Of a stretch of DNA of 7,644 nucleotides, positions 6,712-7,644 are shown piece after piece. Source of the DNA: JAMXLO01 sp041487355 (GTDB taxonomy: Bacteria; Pseudomonadota; Alphaproteobacteria; Acetobacterales; Acetobacteraceae); contig JBGPND010000234.1 of assembly GCA_041487355.1 (NCBI GenBank), positions 1 through 7,644 of the forward strand, read 5' to 3'. Below the pieces are notes generated by a model. It worked only from the letters and a program-made list of their open reading frames with translations, was not told the origin of the DNA and ran no database searches. The number at the start of each line of letters is the position of its first letter. The first letter of the stretch is position 1. The position numbers and the translations under genes were made by a program.

Positions 6712-6741
6712 TGACGTGCCGGCGCCAGCAGGAGCAGCGCC

Positions 6742-6966
6742 ATGAAGCCGGGCATCCACCCCGCGTATCACGAGATCAACGTCGTCATGACCGATGGCAC
6801 GCAGTTCAAGACGCGGTCCTGCTACGGCAAGGCTGGCGACACGCTCCGGCTGGACATCGATCCGAAGTCGCACCCGGCGTGGACCGGGCAACACCGCATC
6901 ATCGACAGCGGCGGCCAGGTCGCGAAGTTCAACAAGAAGTTCGCCGGGCTCGGGCTGAAGAACTAG
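6742..6966 (+). CDS. rpmE: 50S ribosomal protein L31, zinc-free type
   Basis: This 74-residue L31 bridges the large and small ribosomal subunits. The family signature is complete: MKPGIHPAYHEI at the start, VVMTDGTQF, the central RSCYGKAGDTLRLDIDPKSHPAWTG, and FNKKF near the C-terminus. The zinc-binding cysteines of the C+ form (CxC near residue 16 and CxxC near residue 37 in E. coli) are replaced by VVM and IDPKS. It is therefore the zinc-independent version normal in alphaproteobacteria. The sole cysteine (C27) is not at a zinc position. AGGAG at 6730-6734, seven bases before the ATG, supports the start. The sequence type, ending GLGLKN, is the best taxonomic marker in the window. It stands alone between two hairpin-bearing spacers. 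Confidence 0.96.
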   Translation: MKPGIHPAYHEINVVMTDGTQFKTRSCYGKAGDTLRLDIDPKSHPAWTGQHRIIDSGGQVAKFNKKFAGLGLKN

Positions 6967-6976
6967 CCAGACTTCA

Positions 6977-7020
6977 GCAGGGTTTCCTGCCGCACAGCGC
7001 CTCTTGAACCGGGGGCGCTG
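6977..7020 (+). terminator. Tandem hairpins after rpmE (possible terminator)
   Basis: Stem one is GCAGG (6977-6981) with CCTGC (6986-6990). Stem two is CAGCGCCTC (6995-7003) with GGGGCGCTG (7012-7020), 9 bp with one G-T pair. They begin 10 nt after the rpmE stop. There is no T-run, so an intrinsic terminator is only a guess. The second stem overlaps the -35 of the proposed hsp20 promoter. Confidence 0.4.
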
Positions 7021-7030
7021 CCTGCCAACT
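7003..7030 (+). promoter_or_regulatory. Possible RpoH (sigma-32-type) promoter of hsp20
   Basis: CTTGAA at 7003-7008 matches the heat-shock -35 consensus of alphaproteobacteria. A 16-nt spacer leads to CCAACT at 7025-7030, a partial match to the CCATnT-like -10. Transcription would begin near 7037, exactly where the structured leader starts. The weak -10 keeps this tentative. Confidence 0.4.
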
Positions 7031-7136
7031 GTTGTTGTGTCCGGAACGCCCCTCGGGGGTTCCGGAGGATTGAACGGGGCCGGCCCATACGGGCGGTCCA
7101 AACACACGACCTTGCTCAAGCAGGAGGTTTGCCATG
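7031..7136 (+). promoter_or_regulatory. ROSE-like RNA thermometer in the hsp20 leader
   Basis: The leader can fold into the layout known for ROSE elements of alphaproteobacterial small heat-shock genes. A closing stem pairs 7031-7040 with 7102-7110 (9 pairs, T7035 bulged). It encloses a hairpin at 7041-7065 (CCGGAAC with GTTCCGG) and another at 7077-7099 (GGCCC with GGGC core, ATAC loop). The last hairpin places CTTGCTC (7111-7117) against the Shine-Dalgarno AGGAGG (7122-7127). TTGCT followed closely by GGAGG is the ROSE hallmark: the anti-SD pairs imperfectly, with a bulged G and G-U pairs, and opens on warming. The family role is established elsewhere; here it is inferred from sequence and position. 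Confidence 0.72.
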
Positions 7137-7604
7137 ACCACGTTCGACTTCGCTCCGCTGTTCCGTACTGCCATCGGCTTCGACCGACTGGCCCGCCTGA
7201 TGGACACAGCGGCTTCCGCCGCCGAGCCATCGAGCTATCCGCCCTACAACATCGAGAAGACCGGCGAGGATACCTACCGCCTGACCATGGCGGTGGCGGG
7301 GTTCCGTCCGGAGGAACTGGACCTTGTCGTGAAGGACAACACGCTGGTGGTTTCCGGCAAGGTGACCAGCGACGGACAGAAGGGTGAGCTGCTGTATCGC
7401 GGCATCGCCGGCCGGGCCTTCGAGCGTCAGTTCGTGTTGGCCGACCACATCGTGGTCGACGGCGCGGATCTGCAGAACGGCCTGCTGCATGTCGGCCTGA
7501 AGCGGGTGGTGCCCGAGGCGCTGAAGCCGCGTCGGATCGCCATCGGCACCAGTGCGCCGGCGGCGATCGCCAATGACGCGCGGGACGCCGCGAAGGCCGC
7601 CTGA
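7134..7604 (+). CDS. hsp20: Small heat-shock protein, Hsp20/alpha-crystallin family (IbpA-like, class A)
   Basis: This 156-residue ATP-independent chaperone binds unfolding cytosolic proteins and holds them for refolding by DnaK/ClpB. The N-terminal arm MTTFDFAPLFRTAIGFDRLARLMD is typical of class A bacterial Hsp20. The alpha-crystallin domain spans about residues 36-128, with PPYNIEKTGEDTYRLTMAVAGF, LVVSGK (71-76), the dimerisation-loop region YRGIAGRAFERQF (88-100), and ADLQNGLLHVGLKR (111-124, the A-x-x-x-N-G-L-L signature). The I-x-I motif is RRIAI, with I135 and I137, which docks onto neighbouring subunits in oligomers. A 19-residue Ala-rich tail follows, somewhat longer than in E. coli IbpA. 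AGGAGG at 7122-7127 lies six bases before ATG 7134. Regulation is probably at translation through the ROSE-like leader, perhaps with a heat-shock promoter. Confidence 0.95.
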   Translation: MTTFDFAPLFRTAIGFDRLARLMDTAASAAEPSSYPPYNIEKTGEDTYRLTMAVAGFRPEELDLVVKDNTLVVSGKVTSDGQKGELLYRGIAGRAFERQFVLADHIVVDGADLQNGLLHVGLKRVVPEALKPRRIAIGTSAPAAIANDARDAAKAA

Positions 7605-7630
7605 CGCGACGGAAGGCGACAGACGAAGGG

Positions 7631-7644
7631 GCCGGTTCGCCGGC
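7631..7644 (+). terminator. UUCG-capped hairpin after hsp20, cut by the window end
   Basis: GCCGG (7631-7635) pairs with CCGGC (7640-7644) around a stable TTCG tetraloop. A GGG at 7628-7630 could lengthen the stem if CCC follows. It lies 26 nt after the stop. The T-run, if any, is outside the window. Confidence 0.5.

Noticed and set aside
1..7644. CRISPR array, tRNA/rRNA, phage or transposon genes, toxin-antitoxin pair, integron site
   Set aside because: No regularly spaced repeats, RNA gene signatures, transposase or integrase motifs, or small paired genes were found. The genome-like gene order is ordinary.

Overview
The window is GC-rich chromosomal DNA whose features point to an alphaproteobacterium, most likely a member of the Rhodospirillales/Acetobacteraceae. 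The strongest clue is the zinc-free ribosomal protein L31. Supporting clues are a ROSE-like RNA thermometer in front of a small heat-shock gene and a branched-chain-amino-acid-type binding protein. The species cannot be named from sequence alone. I see no phage, transposase, CRISPR array, tRNA or rRNA.

Layout. (1) Positions 2-757, plus strand: the C-terminal 251 residues of an ABC-transporter periplasmic binding protein, cut by the window start. (2) Positions 762-829: a near-perfect 31-bp inverted repeat between convergent genes. It looks like a REP-type dispersed element acting as a two-way terminator, and it supplies the stop codon of the minus-strand gene. (3) Positions 4666-825, minus strand: a tightly coupled three-gene operon. 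It encodes a PLP-dependent aminotransferase, then a [2Fe-2S] subunit and a molybdopterin subunit of an IorAB/NicAB-type molybdenum hydroxylase, with a 3-nt gap and then an ATGA overlap. (4) Positions 4667-4818: a divergent promoter region holding an imperfect direct repeat. (5) Positions 4819-5895, plus strand: an Old Yellow Enzyme of the YqjM/NamA class. (6) Positions 6011-6622: an exported LTXXQ/Spy-like protein. (7) Positions 6742-6966: rpmE (L31). (8) Positions 7134-7604: an Hsp20 chaperone with a structured, ROSE-like leader and a possible heat-shock promoter.

How the parts may work together. The minus-strand operon and the divergent ene-reductase look like a small-molecule oxidation/reduction module. 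The Mo-hydroxylase would hydroxylate an N-heterocycle or oxidise an aldehyde, the aminotransferase would handle an amino or oxo acid, and the OYE would reduce an activated double bond. The actual substrate is unknown. No FAD subunit, cytochrome c or Mo-cofactor maturation gene is present here, so the electron acceptor is also unknown. The right third carries protein-quality functions (Spy-like periplasmic chaperone family, L31, Hsp20), but nothing shows they are co-regulated.

Most of the window is ordinary. The parts most worth checking are the Hsp20 leader, the palindrome at the convergent gene ends, the direct repeat in the divergent promoter region, and the aminotransferase plus Mo-hydroxylase operon. 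I found no convincing evidence of a wholly new system.
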